Below are positions 30,451 to 42,639 of a stretch of DNA of 64,000 nt, piece by piece. The notes beneath the pieces were generated by a model. It was not told the DNA's origin. It worked only from the letters and a program-made list of their open reading frames with translations, and made no database searches. Numbering within the stretch: the first letter of the stretch is position 1; every line of letters begins with the position of its first letter. The translations under genes were made by a program, and so were the position numbers. The stretch is taken from assembly GCA_017591395.1 (NCBI GenBank), contig WEDG01005091.1:74501-138500 (forward strand), in the 5' to 3' direction. The DNA is from Schistocephalus solidus (taxonomy: Eukaryota > Platyhelminthes > Cestoda > Diphyllobothriidea > Diphyllobothriidae).

Positions 30451-31430
30451 GAAAATGCCTCAATTGTGGGGCGAAAATGTCCGCGTACGATAACCCCACA
30501 AGGGTTTGTCATATCGATATCTCTGAACCGTATAATGGGTCGCATGCTTTGCACGAGCGTCTGGGGCAAAATTAATAAATGATGAGTAAAACTTTAAATT
30601 CGTTTTTCTTTCAGTCGGTCGGCAGGAGGTTTTTTTAGTCGTACCGTGGTGGCTTATGTGATCTTTGTAACAGTGACAGAACAACCAACGCAACAGGGTT
30701 GCCCAACTCAGTTATTCGACCATTGCCGATGGCGTTGTCCACATTTTGTCACACAGCGTGATAGGCGCAGAACAGCAACTTGCTTGTGACTTAGGTTATA
30801 GTGATATTAGACTTACGCAACATCTACCACACTCTCTCTTCCCTCGAACAGCTGAAATCGGTTGCGGGAGTGTCAGGACGACCGAAACTTGGCTCGGTTA
30901 GACCAGGTTTTAACAGAACCAGAATGGGATGGCTTGGGTCTCATCTAAGTGAGAAATGCATAGAAAGCACAGTAAGAAGTATTCGTTGCAGTCTAACTCT
31001 ATGTCCTGGGAGAATCGATTTATCCCGTCAATGGGCAACTTTTCAAGCCACAGCGTTTAGCACTTTTATAAACCCGTCAGATTGTTTACAATTATAAATA
31101 CGCTGATGTCCGGTTGAGATGGGCGCCCCAGTGATGAACTCCGTCTCCCATGCACCAATCCGTTGTTCGGACCCGTCAGTCATCTGATGCGTGGATAGGG
31201 CACAAGTAGCTGGCAGGGCGTGAGCTTGCGCCTAGGCGTAAAACCACCTTTCCCCGATATGTGGCATTTGTAATGGAGTACTTGAACTCTTTGTAGCCCG
31301 GTTAGCATGTGTCCACTGGTTCGTCCGTTGCATCTCCCGTGCGGCCCATTGCAGGGGCCTGTTTTTATGGCAGTGTTGAAAAAACTACGACCCCTTTTAT
31401 GATATTATAATTCTGCTGCTTCTATCAGGG
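30451..31430. other. No recognised gene
   Basis: Several short open frames lack motifs and splice context. The segment lies just beyond the predicted 3' end of the minus-strand gene. Confidence 0.4.
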
Positions 31431-31431
31431 T

Positions 31432-31445
31432 GGGGGGGGGGGGGG
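31432..31445. repeat. 14-base G homopolymer
   Basis: Uninterrupted G run immediately beyond the predicted poly(A) site of the minus-strand gene. Confidence 0.95.
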
Positions 31446-31458
31446 TGGTTGCAAATAG

Positions 31459-31464
31459 TTTATT
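31459..31464 (-). terminator. Poly(A) signal AATAAA of minus-strand gene
   Basis: AATAAA on the minus strand, about 44 nt after the stop codon of the exon at 31,508-31,935. A likely end of transcript. Confidence 0.6.
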
Positions 31465-31507
31465 TTCCTTCACAAACACTAGAAGACCGGCAACAGTTGC
31501 TACCCGA

Positions 31508-31935
31508 TTAACTTCCCGGATGAGAAAGTGGGTTTAGATGAGGAAATATAGAGAATTCGTTGTGAGTCACGCCGCGTTTGTAGATTTCCGGATTCAGACC
31601 CGAGAACCCAAAGATACGGCTGCTGGAGAAGAGACCCAATTCACCGTAAAGCCGGGCTGCTTCGGCATCGTGGATCAGGGGCGACTGCAAAGTGCGGCTC
31701 TCTTTCCGCCAGCGCGGAACCAGATGCGGTGCAGTGAGGTACTGGGAAAGCTGACGCACCTTCTTGGTTGGCGGATGTTCTGGCGGGTAGTTGATGCCTG
31801 CACCACCGACCGTGTAGTAGGGCAGTGGGTCAGATAGTTCTTGTTTCACGTATCCTGTAGGGTAAACCTTAGGTGGATTGCGCACTCTGGCAAAGGGTTC
31901 CTGGACTATCGCGGAGTCCTCCATCGGTTCAACGT
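31508..31935 (-). CDS. Probable last exon of minus-strand gene (138+ aa open frame)
   Basis: Open frame with GC-rich third positions, unlike its surroundings, beginning at an acceptor near 31,935 (or at ATG 31,924 if it is a separate gene) and ending at TAA 31,508. Recognisable but unassigned stretches: PFARVRNPPKVYPTGYVKQE, INYPPEHPPTKKVRQL, SQYLTAPHLVPRWRKESRT, AARLYGELGLFSSSRIFG. AATAAA follows 44 nt later. Linking it to the upstream exons rests on strand and order only, because the exon joining it in phase to exon f was not found. Confidence 0.6.
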
Positions 31936-34900
31936 TTGGCTGGCTTTAGTCAACAGAATGAGAACACAGATAGTACCAGATGTGGTTAATTTAAACTTTG
32001 ACGGGGTTTCCGATAGGTTGTTTCCAAAGTTCAACAACGCGCAGGTTTATCAATTCCCTACTAGGACTGAACAGTTAATGTCAAAGTAGGACAGCGAATG
32101 GTTATAACATCCAATGAATAAGGGTGATATGGGGAGAGGGTTAAAGGTGCTTAGGTATGTTGAAACAAGTGGAAGGGCTATGGCGTGAGGGTTGTTTGGC
32201 GCAATTCACCGCCCTACCTTGGCATACATTATTGCTCAGGCCTTGTGGCAAATAATCAACTCCGATTGAAAAAGTGTTCAGGAGGTGTTAACTACCTATG
32301 TGCTCTGAATTTCGCGTATTGCAAAGCTGTTCAGAAAATCTCAGTTGATTTGACTCTTCAGCTAGTTTATCAAGGGACCAAATATCCAGGACCCAGCTGT
32401 TTACCGGCTCACATCATAGGGATAACTTTCCACTGAGTATTTAATGAAGGTCCTATGAATTTATAACTCCGTTGTGAAACGATTTCTCCTGTGTGTTTTT
32501 TTTAATTGAACAAATGCAACATCATCATCTGAAGGGACATCATGCCAATTTTTCCGTTTTGCTTTGTCATTAGGATAAACCAATGCTGGGATTCATCCAT
32601 AAAGCTAAACGCCCGATTGAAATGACCATTGGCCGCAGTCGGCTTATGTTGGTTCCATGTGGTTTTGCGTATTGACAGTTTCTTTGTCAACCAGCCTATA
32701 CCTTAAGGGCTGGGTTGAAATCACAGTACATGCAAAATTGAAGTACGTATGATTTGGAATGGTTTGAGCATGGTCATAAAAATGGACTGCATGTTGATAA
32801 GTGAAACTTAAGGCACATTTTACCGAGTATAAAAAGTACAAAAAACTAAAAACTGTATATTAGGCAAAATATTACTAACTGACCTCCTCTGATGGTTGAA
32901 AAGAGTTATAGTGGGTAATATTTGGCGTTTCTATGACAATTTAAGTTACTGCACTCTTGTTTTTTGTTGCCGATAGTGACCCACATGCCGTAAAAGTTGA
33001 GTTTTAGAAGTGGGTCCATCCGGTCATCAGGATACACCGGTGAATCCGATCCTCACATGACGGCTTAACTGTTTGTATTCGCTGAAAAGATGGTCTTATT
33101 TATGAAATAAGGAAATTTTACAGTGGATAAAAAACTGCTTGACTGCCTATTTTGTCATAGCAGCCTCCGGGTACCTGGAGGGAAACACATCCTTGTTGTG
33201 GCTGTTTTTGTTTCCAAATTCAATTGAAAGATAATTTCTACTTATTTTATTTAGATACTATATCAAACAGCCAGTACAAGTACCAGTTTAAAACTCCAGT
33301 TTCACTGGTATTATACCACTATGTGACACAGTTAATCGGGTTGCTGCTCAGCAGTGGATCCTTCAACGTCCCATGTACCTTCTGTTAGCAACTCAAGTTT
33401 TTAAATTTTAGCTGTTTAGTATCCTCAGAAGGCAAGCCGTTAACCGGGAGTACATCCTCCTCAGCCGAAAGTAATTTGAATATTTGTGCCGAAATCCAGT
33501 TGTTTTATTAAAAAAACTTATTAACTGACCGCATGAGTGAAAGTAAGGAGAGAGCGCTCTATTGGTGACACTGAACACTACCTCATTTGACCCACCTGTG
33601 AAAACCCCGTTGGTCTCACTGGAATTCGAACCCACGCCAGGAAGTGGAAGGCTTTAGTACAGCTAATGCTCTAGCCAAATGAGCTACGAGGCCCCACCGG
33701 GAGCCGTGAGTTTAATCATATTTGGGTCAAGTTACCCACTCAGCCTACTGCAACACATGGAATTCACCAATCCGGATACAGTAAGTTGACTGCCAAAGAA
33801 TGATTTCCTAAGCAATCAGTATAGAATCCACCAAAATGACTACCAGACACATTTAATTAGTAGAAGATTTTGGCAGATCAGTGGGGGGTCAAGATGGCTG
33901 AGTTTTGTTGACTTTCGGTGCACCCTACGGATAAATTAGTTTTGGACTGGCGGTAACTCCCGCGGGCAGTAGGTAGCATAATTCCCTCAAGAACAGCGAC
34001 GTACTTCTTAAAAGCTGCAGCAAATTGTCAAACTTGACTTGTCTCAGGGTCAAGTTTACAAGCCGGCTGCTGGACATGTAAGGCCTTGTTGCGTGATGCT
34101 CAAATAAAGTAACAACCAGCCAATGCTTTGTGTACGGGAAGTAAAGTGACTCATTTTTGGCTGATCACAAATGTTTGTGGGAGTTAATTCTCATTTTCAG
34201 GGCGTTGCTTCTTCACTGTTAGGATGAACAGTGAATAGATTGATATGCGGACCAAAACAAAATTTATTTCAAGGATTTTCATTTATTTAAATGTCCTTTT
34301 CCATTTTTGTGGGTACAAAAGCACAGCCGAAGTGCAATTAATGACTACGATTAAAAAGTGAACACTTGCCAATGCAATTTAGTTTATAAGATTTTCATAT
34401 AACTCTGACTGTAACCTTTGTAGGCAGGGAGCTGGATAGTTGTGCAAACATTTCCTGACCGAATAAATCATTAGGACAGGTGAAAAGGAACCCTCCTCGG
34501 AACTAAAATACCAATTATCGATGAAAGTCGGCTTTAAACATATGAAACTCAATGGAACTAAATGAAGGTGGACATAACCCACCTGAAAATTCTCACAGTT
34601 TCATAAAAAATCATAGTATTCTCTGGAAAATTTACAATAAGCGCTCTCGGCTAAGATAGCGCTACTCAGATAACTGTTTTGGCATCAAGATACGCATCTC
34701 CAAGATTGAGTTTGGCTTTCCATGATACATTACTAGAGGCTTATTCTATTAAGGACAAATAAATGCATACATTTTCAAGAACGCGAAATCTATAACATAT
34801 CCTTTCAATCTAACAAAAATGATGCATGCCTCCATATATACATTCGTAAGCAAAGCCCACGCCGTTTTTAATCCATAATTGCGACTTACATTGTGCTCAT

Positions 34901-37900
34901 TGGACACTACAGGCACTAGCCTGCCACCAACGGAAAGGGATTCGATCAATTAGCTTTTGTTTTCACCACGCAAAGCGGGTGAGTTTGCGCTTCAGAATGG
35001 TCCGAACCGAACTTCTACTAGTTTCTTATTAATTCGCTGGTTGCTGCTTTCGGGCGAAGGTGCTCAGTCGCTAGGCTAAACAATGCCGAACCTGTGCGTA
35101 AGGCAACTAAACTGCGCTTGCCCTTGCGTAGTCTTGGTTACTAATAAACCAATCAGAAAGAGAAGTGTACCATCGAGATGCCACGTTCCGTACATCAGAT
35201 CGTGAATCATACCAGTTAAGTTTCAAACGAAGCCTCGTCAGAACCTTCCCCTGAGCGCATGACAAACTCAAAGATTCTCTTGGCATATCGGCCGTTAGCA
35301 ACCTTCACCGGAATACAGTAAAACACAAATTAATTGTTCTGCATAACCACTATTCACGTTAGGTGCTAAGCACAGCTATCCGGTCATAAAGGAAAGTAAT
35401 GTCAATTTGATCATTTAACCACTTTTTTCTTCAACCCATACTTTTAAGCATCAGTCTGTTTCAGTCGATTAAAATTTTAATCTCTTCCACCCCCACTGTA
35501 AAAGACGAAAATTTGAAATTAAAGTGCGTCTGAAGGCCTGCCTTGTGTCATGAGTCGTAAGATATATGTTTGAGCTCGCCAAGTGAGCGGCGCTGTCGTC
35601 TCAGACCTAAAATGTAGCCCAACACCTACGTGACATAGGAGAGGTCGCTCATTTTCAACGTCCGATTTAAGCTGTTCTTGATTTGACTATGATTTGTTGT
35701 TAGTCATGGTGCAGGAGGTAAGAAAAAGCGATGCCGATTCGGCTCGACGCTTCTCTACGATTATAAACTTAAAATAGTTATCGTGGCGTTTGAAAAGCCA
35801 TCGCATGGGAAATTGACAGCCAGACGGATGACCATAAGATATTGGAGGCCTCGTGACCAATCTAACCAACATAATATTCCATTGATGGAGTTCTGGTTCT
35901 TGCCGACCGAGAGCCGGAACGCATAAGCAGAACAAATGCTCGGTCAGACAATGCGTCCGCGACCATCCCAGGCATGCTGACTTAGTCTTATAGTTGGAAT
36001 ACAATGAGGGAGGTTGATGTTGCACGAGTCTCCCTTACTTCTAATCTTTTCAAATGATAGTTGTTTTCGTCGAATTAGACGAAGAATCAGCGACGGATAT
36101 GCCTATACATTAGTAGTGGTTTACGGGCCTACTTTTGCTATCAAAATTCACAGCCCTTTGTTTCACTTCGTATAAAGAATATTATCTGCTTGGATGCTTG
36201 TTACTTCCACGTACTAGCAAATCATGGCAAATTCTAATGAAAAACAAACGCATACGTCGTTATTAATTGTTATTAACCCGATAAAACCCCGCAAGATTGG
36301 GAAAGGTCAATGAAAGCTCTGAAATAACCAAAAAGCAGTTTATTCAGTCATCCGAAGCGATTATTTTAAGAAAACCATGATTCTTGCCAAATCATCAGTT
36401 TTACGGTCCGGGTCATTTTGAGTCCTGAAAAGTATAAAAGTGCGATAATTAATTGGTAATATAGCAGACTTTAGAATACTGTTTAGGGCGTTTCTAGCAT
36501 CCACTAAGGCTCTTCTCGTTGTAGTCTCGGCATTATTGCCTAAATTAGCAGAAAATTTAGAAAGTACTCAATTTTATCATATTAATTCACAACGAGGTGT
36601 TTATAAAATATCTACGCTTGAGATGTGCAGCGTCCCTCCCAAAACAAGCCTACCACAGCGGGTTAAACCTTGGACACTGTAGGAACTCCGAATGAGGCCA
36701 CTTACGCGCAACTTCCACCGCCTCCTGCCGGCTTGGGTGAGCGATTGTGATGTGCCGTATCGTCTCCGAGGAACGGTTCTTTGGTGGTCTCGGCTCTAAG
36801 ACCTCTTGAAAGCAAGGAAAACAATAAGCATTACCCTCCGGGCATGAAAAATCCAATTTACTATGAAGATAATCCTGTTTGTTCTTTATTTGCCCTTTCT
36901 TCTACTAACATTTGTTCTGAACCTCATACAGCCCTGCTCGAAATACACTTTTTCATGTAAAGTAATGCACTTGTGTTGGTAAAATGGGTCGAATCTTGAA
37001 AGGCGTCTAGGATGAGAAGCTCAACATTTACATAAATGCATGAGCTCACAGCTGGAGTTCTATCCTGGTTGGAAGCACAATAGCCGTACCCACTGAGAAC
37101 TTTGGCTTCGGGTTAACTGTCCCTGATTTCATTTTCCTGCGTTTGACTTTCACCCTTCAATCACCTGTGTTGACATTTATCTCTGACGCCGATTAAGGCT
37201 TGTTTTGACTTACACCGATCCGGGAGTCCGGTTCCCTTATCCTTTGGCCATGGGTTAGCTTGTCCGTTTCCCTTAAATCCTGCGGGTTCTACTTAGCTCA
37301 TTTATACTCGATAACGAAATTGTACTTACTCCTACCTTCTTCATTTGTTTTTTTCCAGATTATCAGCTTCTTCATTCTAGCCTTGCTATAAAACACCTTT
37401 TAACACGGTTCACATAAGACAGTTGGCCATGCTTGCAATGGTATCAGTGGGTCCGCCTGTTGTGCTTCCACCCTATCACTGATTGTAAAGGACTGCAGCC
37501 TAGCTTTTTCGACGCCTAATAAAGTAAACCAGTCTGTTTTCCATTTTAATCGAATACCTGCACGCATGAAAAATATGAACACGCGTCGAAGCCAACCATT
37601 CGCTCACGGACTGACGTAAATATAATGGCATGATACCGGATATCCTTTGCTATATTCCTATAAGCCATATTTTGGGGGAAGATAATCGCAGCATATTATT
37701 GAAGCTTAATTTTGCACCGGAACGTTTTAAACAGGTCCATTTTAACATCGGATAAGAGAATCCTGCAGTTTCTTAAAATACAAAAGAGTGTTAATACGGA
37801 GAATAATAACAGTTTTTTGTCTGTTTTGACGCCAACTAGCAGGCTTCACAACGCACTATGATCAGACGGACCCAAGCTTATACACTGCGATGAGTAAGAC

Positions 37901-40900
37901 AGTGGTATCTCCTTTAGGTCCTGGGGCTCACAAGAAAAGTTGTACTGCAGGTTTGTTACGCAGTAAAACCTGGTTAAGTTATCAAAATGCTGAATGCTGA
38001 AACCACTGCGTTAGTATGAGTTGTTTCAACAAAAAATCAAAGGTGGAGGAAAGACCAATAGTCGAATGATTGTTTTTTTTCCTTTTCAAGTTTTCGCACG
38101 CATGTGGCAATGTAAATTTGGAAACGATGAAAAACAACATTAAATTGAGGATCCTTGTAGGGTTTCATTGTGATCTTTAGCTTAAAAAACTGTTCCATCA
38201 TCCAACAGTGAAACACCAGCGCGTGGGAGGCAGATCAATGTGCCAGTGCCTGAGGCCACAGGGTCGATCCAAGACAACCCGACCGTTACCATGGCACCTC
38301 CGCCTTCAGCAGTCAAACACCCATTTGAATGTATACCATACCACCGCATGGCCATTAAAGCTAACGCACTGGCCTGACATCACCGAATTTTACATGGGCT
38401 GTCTGTCACCGTCGCCTGAGCCAGCAGTTCAAATTTATGTATAGGGTTAAGCCATTCTCTTTGTGTGTTCTATCTTCATCCACTGGTTGGGGCTTGGCCC
38501 AGCAGGCGGAGTGGTTAAGATATTTTAATTCCTTTAAACGTACCGGTTATCAACTGTCGCTGCGGAAACAGGTGGAGCAAAGGAAGGCAAAAATTCGCAT
38601 TGTGACTGCCTGCATGCTAGATTAAGGCAACGACTTGGTCTCCGTAATCAGAAAGATGGCGGTGCGAATGGGAAAAAGACGTCCCTGATGTCTGCATTTC
38701 TTACCACCGGTTCACACATTGGCACAACGATCTGTCGATGTGGTCCTGCGGTTTCACTCCCAGATGGTGCAACCGCGTTGCCGGCCATGGACATGCCCTT
38801 TGTCTATTGCTGTTCTTTCATTGTTGTTGAAAGTGGGCTTCTTCCCCAGTTGCCTTAGGTATTTTATATGTCTTCAACACGTCATGAATATAAGACTAAA
38901 TTCAGCTCGGATAGGACTGGACACATTTACGTCTTCGTTAAAATACCTAGCTGGGCGAAATGCCGACATCAAGCCGGCGCAGGTCAAATAGTTTGCTCCC
39001 CTTAAAGCCCAACAGAAAAAGTGGGGTGAACCGTAGGTGGCAAATTGATCTAAGGTTGGCTTATTCGAATCAAATGGATGTATGGAAGGATAAAATGCTT
39101 TACATTGATCGTTTTATTGTTTTGGGATCATGGCATATCTGCACACACAACGTCTGCCACGCAGTTAACCATAAAACACTGACAGACTCCAGATACGATG
39201 CAGTTGGCCATCGTAATCGATTATGCTGATCTATATCAGATAGTGCTTATGATTTAAAGTATAATCACAGGTTGTGATAGGCACTGCTACGGTACTCACC
39301 GAAGTCTTTAATGAATCTTTCCGTAACCCTGAGTGCCTTATAAATATGGCTTAGCCTTCAGGTGAACTTTTTGTTACAGTTTTCGTTGGGCGAAAATGGT
39401 TACTGCGTGCGAATTGATCTAGACGGGATATAAAACAGAGCCCAAAATCGAACTTTATTTAAGTACGCATTACTTTTTACGCAGTGTAGTCGGACACCAT
39501 TTTCAAGGCGCAAATGGTAACTGGTTATACCCTCGTCTAATCGAATCTCTATCAGCATTTTAAAACTGATGGTAAGATATCAAGTACTGACCAGCTCAAC
39601 GAGCTGCCACTCACCTCCGTTGGGTACACTTTCCTCCTTTGGAACTGGAGGACTAAATCGAGATGGGTCCAGGCTCAAGAAGGGCAACTTACTTTGCTAC
39701 TTCCTCTTCTGGGAACAACAAGGGGAGACTTCGTTTTACTGGTTTGATCTCTCTTCTAGTCGAAAGGATAATAAATGAGTCATACAGCATGTAACTTGCC
39801 GCAAAATAGAAATATCGGCAATTGTGTCTATAAAAAATGCGTTAGAAATTGTAGATAGTAAATTGCATTTCCCAACCTCTTTCAGGTTCAGGAATCGTTT
39901 CTGACAACCTAAAAAACGGTTGGGTTTACATTTATGTTTTTAGTTGTATTTATCTACACACATCGTTAGGTCGGTTGATCCGCTCTCCTCATTGATAGTT
40001 GAAAGCTCCGTAGCGTCGGTCCTGCCGAGTTCTCCGTTTTTCGGCTGAAAGTGTAAGTTCAATTGTGTGAACCATAATTGATGCATCCTAGTAAAAGTTC
40101 CGATGTGCAAACAATTTGAAAGGCCATAATTTAATGCTGTTTATTTTAGGACATTATCTTAGCGCATTTATTTACGCGATATTTTTACTTTCTTTAAAAT
40201 CCCTCAACGTAAAAGGAGATTAAAATTTTAACCACTATAATAACTCAACTTCTTTTATTTCACAATTCTAATAGGTATCAGTTACCTTCCCAGTTTTGGT
40301 TACGGTATTTGATGAAAACTTCAATCACTAGGTGGACAATTGTCTAATTAATATCTCAGTTTACCTACATATTGGAGCGAAAATTGCACCTTTATGGATT
40401 TTAAGAGACCAAGTAGTTAAAAGACAAAGTTTCAATATCCCTTGTATATTTTATTCATTTATAGCCAGCCTAGACCTTAGGTAAAGGATAAAAAGTAATA
40501 AATGTGGACGAAAATGTGTTTCCAACTAACACGCCTGAAGATGTTGCACACAATAGTGTACATTTCGACGTTCTCGAAGCAATCGCCACTTGCCTTTTTG
40601 TATAGTAATTTGGCCAAATTAAACTTTTAATCAAAAGATTGCGCGAAGGTTGGTCATCAACGGTTAATAAGCCAGAAATGGCTACCCCGATCTCCCTCGT
40701 CCTTTTTGGTGCTCCTTATTTTCACATGCCTATGAGGCTCACGGGGACTTTCGTATCCTGCAATCTGATTGGGAGTGCATATACTATTCTATGCATGCAC
40801 TATTGAAGGCCATGGGAGTTCTTAGTGAGCTTCAAGGGCCGGTGGGAGGATCATGTCTCGTAACCAAATCAAGGAACAAACTAATCAAAAACAAAGGACA

Positions 40901-42629
40901 ACGGCCCATTGCTCAGTGTAAGAGCATTGGACATAATGACCTTCGATAAATAAGAAACCCGGATACAAATTTTAGGTACTGAGAACCTGGTGTTGAGTAA
41001 AGCTGGTTGATGAGGGCTAACAAACTAGAATAGCCCAACTCATTCTTAATTCTTCTTAGCAGTACTTCAGTTCTGCATGTATGAATATATATTTAAAAAT
41101 AATATGAGCTTACAGTAACGATATTTGATAGTTCACTGTATCTTTTAAGGCGGGGCATCGGTGCACGAGTGTATTCTTCCGCATCTTCCTCGTTTCTTGA
41201 GAATCTTAGTCTTCTGCCGGGAAAATCTGTCTGAATTTCCTCATCTGTTTTGGAATTCAAAGCATAAGACACGCGTGGTTATTTACTGACGATATTATAG
41301 CAAACAAATAATTTTTATGAGGCATCAATGTGCTATTTAAAGATTTTTTGAGTCGAAAACCAATATTAAAACTAGTGTTTGAAAGTTGTGCTTTATTACA
41401 ATGATAAAGGTCACCAAACTTAAATTAAATGACCCTCTTATGCCCAGCTGGAAAAATTAACTGGATACAAATGAATACCTCAGAATGTGTTGCTGACTTA
41501 CCTACTCGAAACTTCTCAATAAATTTCTCTTCTCGTCTTTTTATGCATAGGATGAAGACAGACAACGTGAAGCATGTGGCGACCGGAATTACTGACAGAG
41601 AACCAAAAATAGCGTAGAATATCCACAGGTATCCAGTTGTCAGATCGTTAGCACCAACATCGTAGACTTCAGTGTGGGTGGATATCATAATAAAAAATTT
41701 TTTGATTAAACATATTTTTAAATATCTAGAAATTGAAGTAGGCATCATAGAACGTGCCATAATGTATATCCCAACAATTAAAATGTGTTGAATTCCCGTA
41801 ATGGCAGATGCTTCGTATTACGATCGCAACAAATTGTGTCAACTAACGGATTATTACGGGTAGACAAGTTAGGGGTTTTATCTTACTAAAAATATGTGAG
41901 GGCAATATTTTTTCCAGTCATCACATTCCTATGAAATGCAATTCACTCAAAGTGAACCAAGTATTCAGCATTTACCTACTGCTAAATTTTGAAAGTTTAA
42001 TTAAGCGTACTGAATTAAAAATGAACGATCAAAATATAGAAAAATTGTAAGGGATCATATAATTAAAAATAGTGCTTGCCTGTTGGCTTAACGATAACTT
42101 CAGCTCCCATTAGCAAAGTTAAACGCTGGGGCAACAAGCGATCAAAAATGTCAACAACGCGTGAGGCTGCTAGAATAACTCCATTTTTCTGAATATAAAA
42201 ATGTAACTCGTAGGTGATCCACTTCCACATTCTTCTCTACTCGGGTGAGCTATAAAATAAACAAGTCTGTAATGTTAATATGAGAAAGTCGAGAGGATAA
42301 TGCCGGTCAAATAGTTGCATCCAAACCATTTTTTAAGCGTTGGGTATTTTTTTATTGCGTTTTTAAGAAATATCTTAAGGTTAAAATATCACATCAAAAT
42401 TTTGAAATGAACTCGCGCTTTACAAACCTGAACTAGATATGCGTCATTGTTTTCATCCCCACTTGCTGCTTTGAAGGCATTACGCAAAGTTAACATGAGG
42501 CGGGCTTGTACGCTGCCATCGGTAATACTTATTGAACTATTCGACTTGAGAACTGCAAAAGTTGTTGAAGTTGAATTGATTACTGAGGAAGACCCAGAAT
42601 GGCGATAAGGCCTCGTTGGAATCCAGAGC
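31508..42629 (-). CDS. Unidentified single-pass membrane protein gene (multi-exon, 5' end not found)
   Basis: Exons read on the minus strand, each with matching splice sites and consistent phase: 42629-42428, 42249-42080, 41666-41502, 41244-41114, 39696-39615, 36804-36706, and a probable last exon ending at 31508. The protein shows a Ser/Thr-rich outer region, a segment VEKNVEVDHLRVTFLY followed by NGVILAASRVVDIFDRLL, one transmembrane helix (GYLWIFYAIFGSLSVIPV onward) followed by KRREEK as stop-transfer, and a charged, proline-rich cytoplasmic tail. I do not recognise the family; the part before the membrane recalls SEA-like ectodomains of large membrane glycoproteins, which is speculation. 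At least one exon between 36,706 and 31,935 and all 5' exons are missing from this model. Introns reach about 2.8 kb and more. Confidence 0.6.
31940..36700. other. Intronic/intergenic stretch with a tRNA-derived repeat
   Basis: Presumed introns of the minus-strand gene. Apart from the tRNA-like segment near 33.65 kb, no element is recognised. Open frames at 34.4, 34.75, 35.1 and 35.7-36.0 kb lack motifs. Confidence 0.4.
33613..33697 (-). repeat. tRNA-like sequence, probable SINE head
   Basis: The minus strand reads GGGGCCTCGTAGCTCATTTG, continues GCTAGAGC (pol III A-box region with a D-arm) and later GGGTTCGAATTCC (B box and T-arm). The acceptor ends pair only partly and the middle is longer than in a normal tRNA, so a tRNA-derived SINE or tRNA pseudogene is likelier than a working tRNA. 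Confidence 0.55.
36706..36804 (-). CDS. Exon f of membrane-protein gene
   Basis: Acceptor after TTTTCCTTGCTTTCAAG, donor GCG-C|GTAAGT. It encodes VLEPRPPKNRSSETIRHIT and HPSRQEAVEVA. Entry phase matches exon e (G + AG gives Glu). Confidence 0.5.
39615..39696 (-). CDS. Exon e of membrane-protein gene
   Basis: Acceptor after a pyrimidine-rich stretch ending GAAGTAG, donor G|GTGAGT. It encodes QSKLPFLSLDPSRFSPPVPK and EESVPNG. Phases agree with exons d and f. Confidence 0.5.
40655..40745 (+). repeat. Repeat R1 fragment
   Basis: Shares TTAATAAGCCAGAAATGGCT, CTCCCT and TTTTCACATGCC-like pieces with the right arm at 30,361-30,438, in the same orientation. Confidence 0.7.
41006..41065 (+). repeat. 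Repeat R1 fragment, diverged
   Basis: GCTGGTTGATGAGGGCTAAC and a following AGAATAGCC align to the start of the R1 right arm. It is short and weak. Confidence 0.45.
41114..41244 (-). CDS. Exon d of membrane-protein gene (cytoplasmic tail)
   Basis: Acceptor AAAACAG, donor ACT|GTAAGC. It completes the split Asp codon from exon c and encodes EEIQTDFPGRRLRFSRNEED and APMPRLKRYSELSNIVT, highly charged and with no hydrophobic segment. Confidence 0.6.
41502..41666 (-). CDS. Exon c of membrane-protein gene (transmembrane helix)
   Basis: Encodes VYDVGANDLTTGYLWIF, a hydrophobic run of about 28 residues (YAIFGSLSVIPVATCFTLSV then FILCI) and basic KRREEKFIEKFRV. The strong donor GTA-G|GTAAGTC is followed in phase by exon d. 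Confidence 0.65.
42080..42249 (-). CDS. Exon b of membrane-protein gene (ectodomain, frameshifted, GC donor)
   Basis: The acceptor TTTTATAG opens LTRVEKNVEVDHLRVTFLYSE. Losing one A from the A5 run near 42,192-42,196 lets it continue as NGVILAASRVVDIFDRLLPQ. The donor is CAG|GCAAGC, a GC-AG intron, with the correct phase (1) for exon c. As written, the frame breaks after FLYSEK. Confidence 0.5.
42428..42629 (-). CDS. Exon a of membrane-protein gene (ectodomain)
   Basis: The acceptor GCATTTAG and donor CAG|GTTTGT bound a 202-nt exon, entry phase 2 and exit phase 0. It encodes 67 residues with a Ser/Thr-rich stretch (SGSSSVINSTSTTFAVL) and ARLMLTLRNAFKAASGDENN. N-S-T and N-S-S sequons fit an extracellular position. 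Confidence 0.6.
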
Positions 42630-42639
42630 CTAAATGCAA

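Larger units (their letters stand above)
36810..41110. other. Introns of the minus-strand gene; no other gene recognised
   Basis: Apart from exon e, plus-strand open frames at 38.2-39.2 kb have no motif or splice support. Repeat R1 fragments lie at 40,655-40,745 and 41,006-41,065. Confidence 0.4.

Noticed and set aside
38490..38560. tRNA-Ser-like A box (GGCGGAGTGGTTAAG)
   Set aside because: No matching B box or acceptor stem at a plausible distance.
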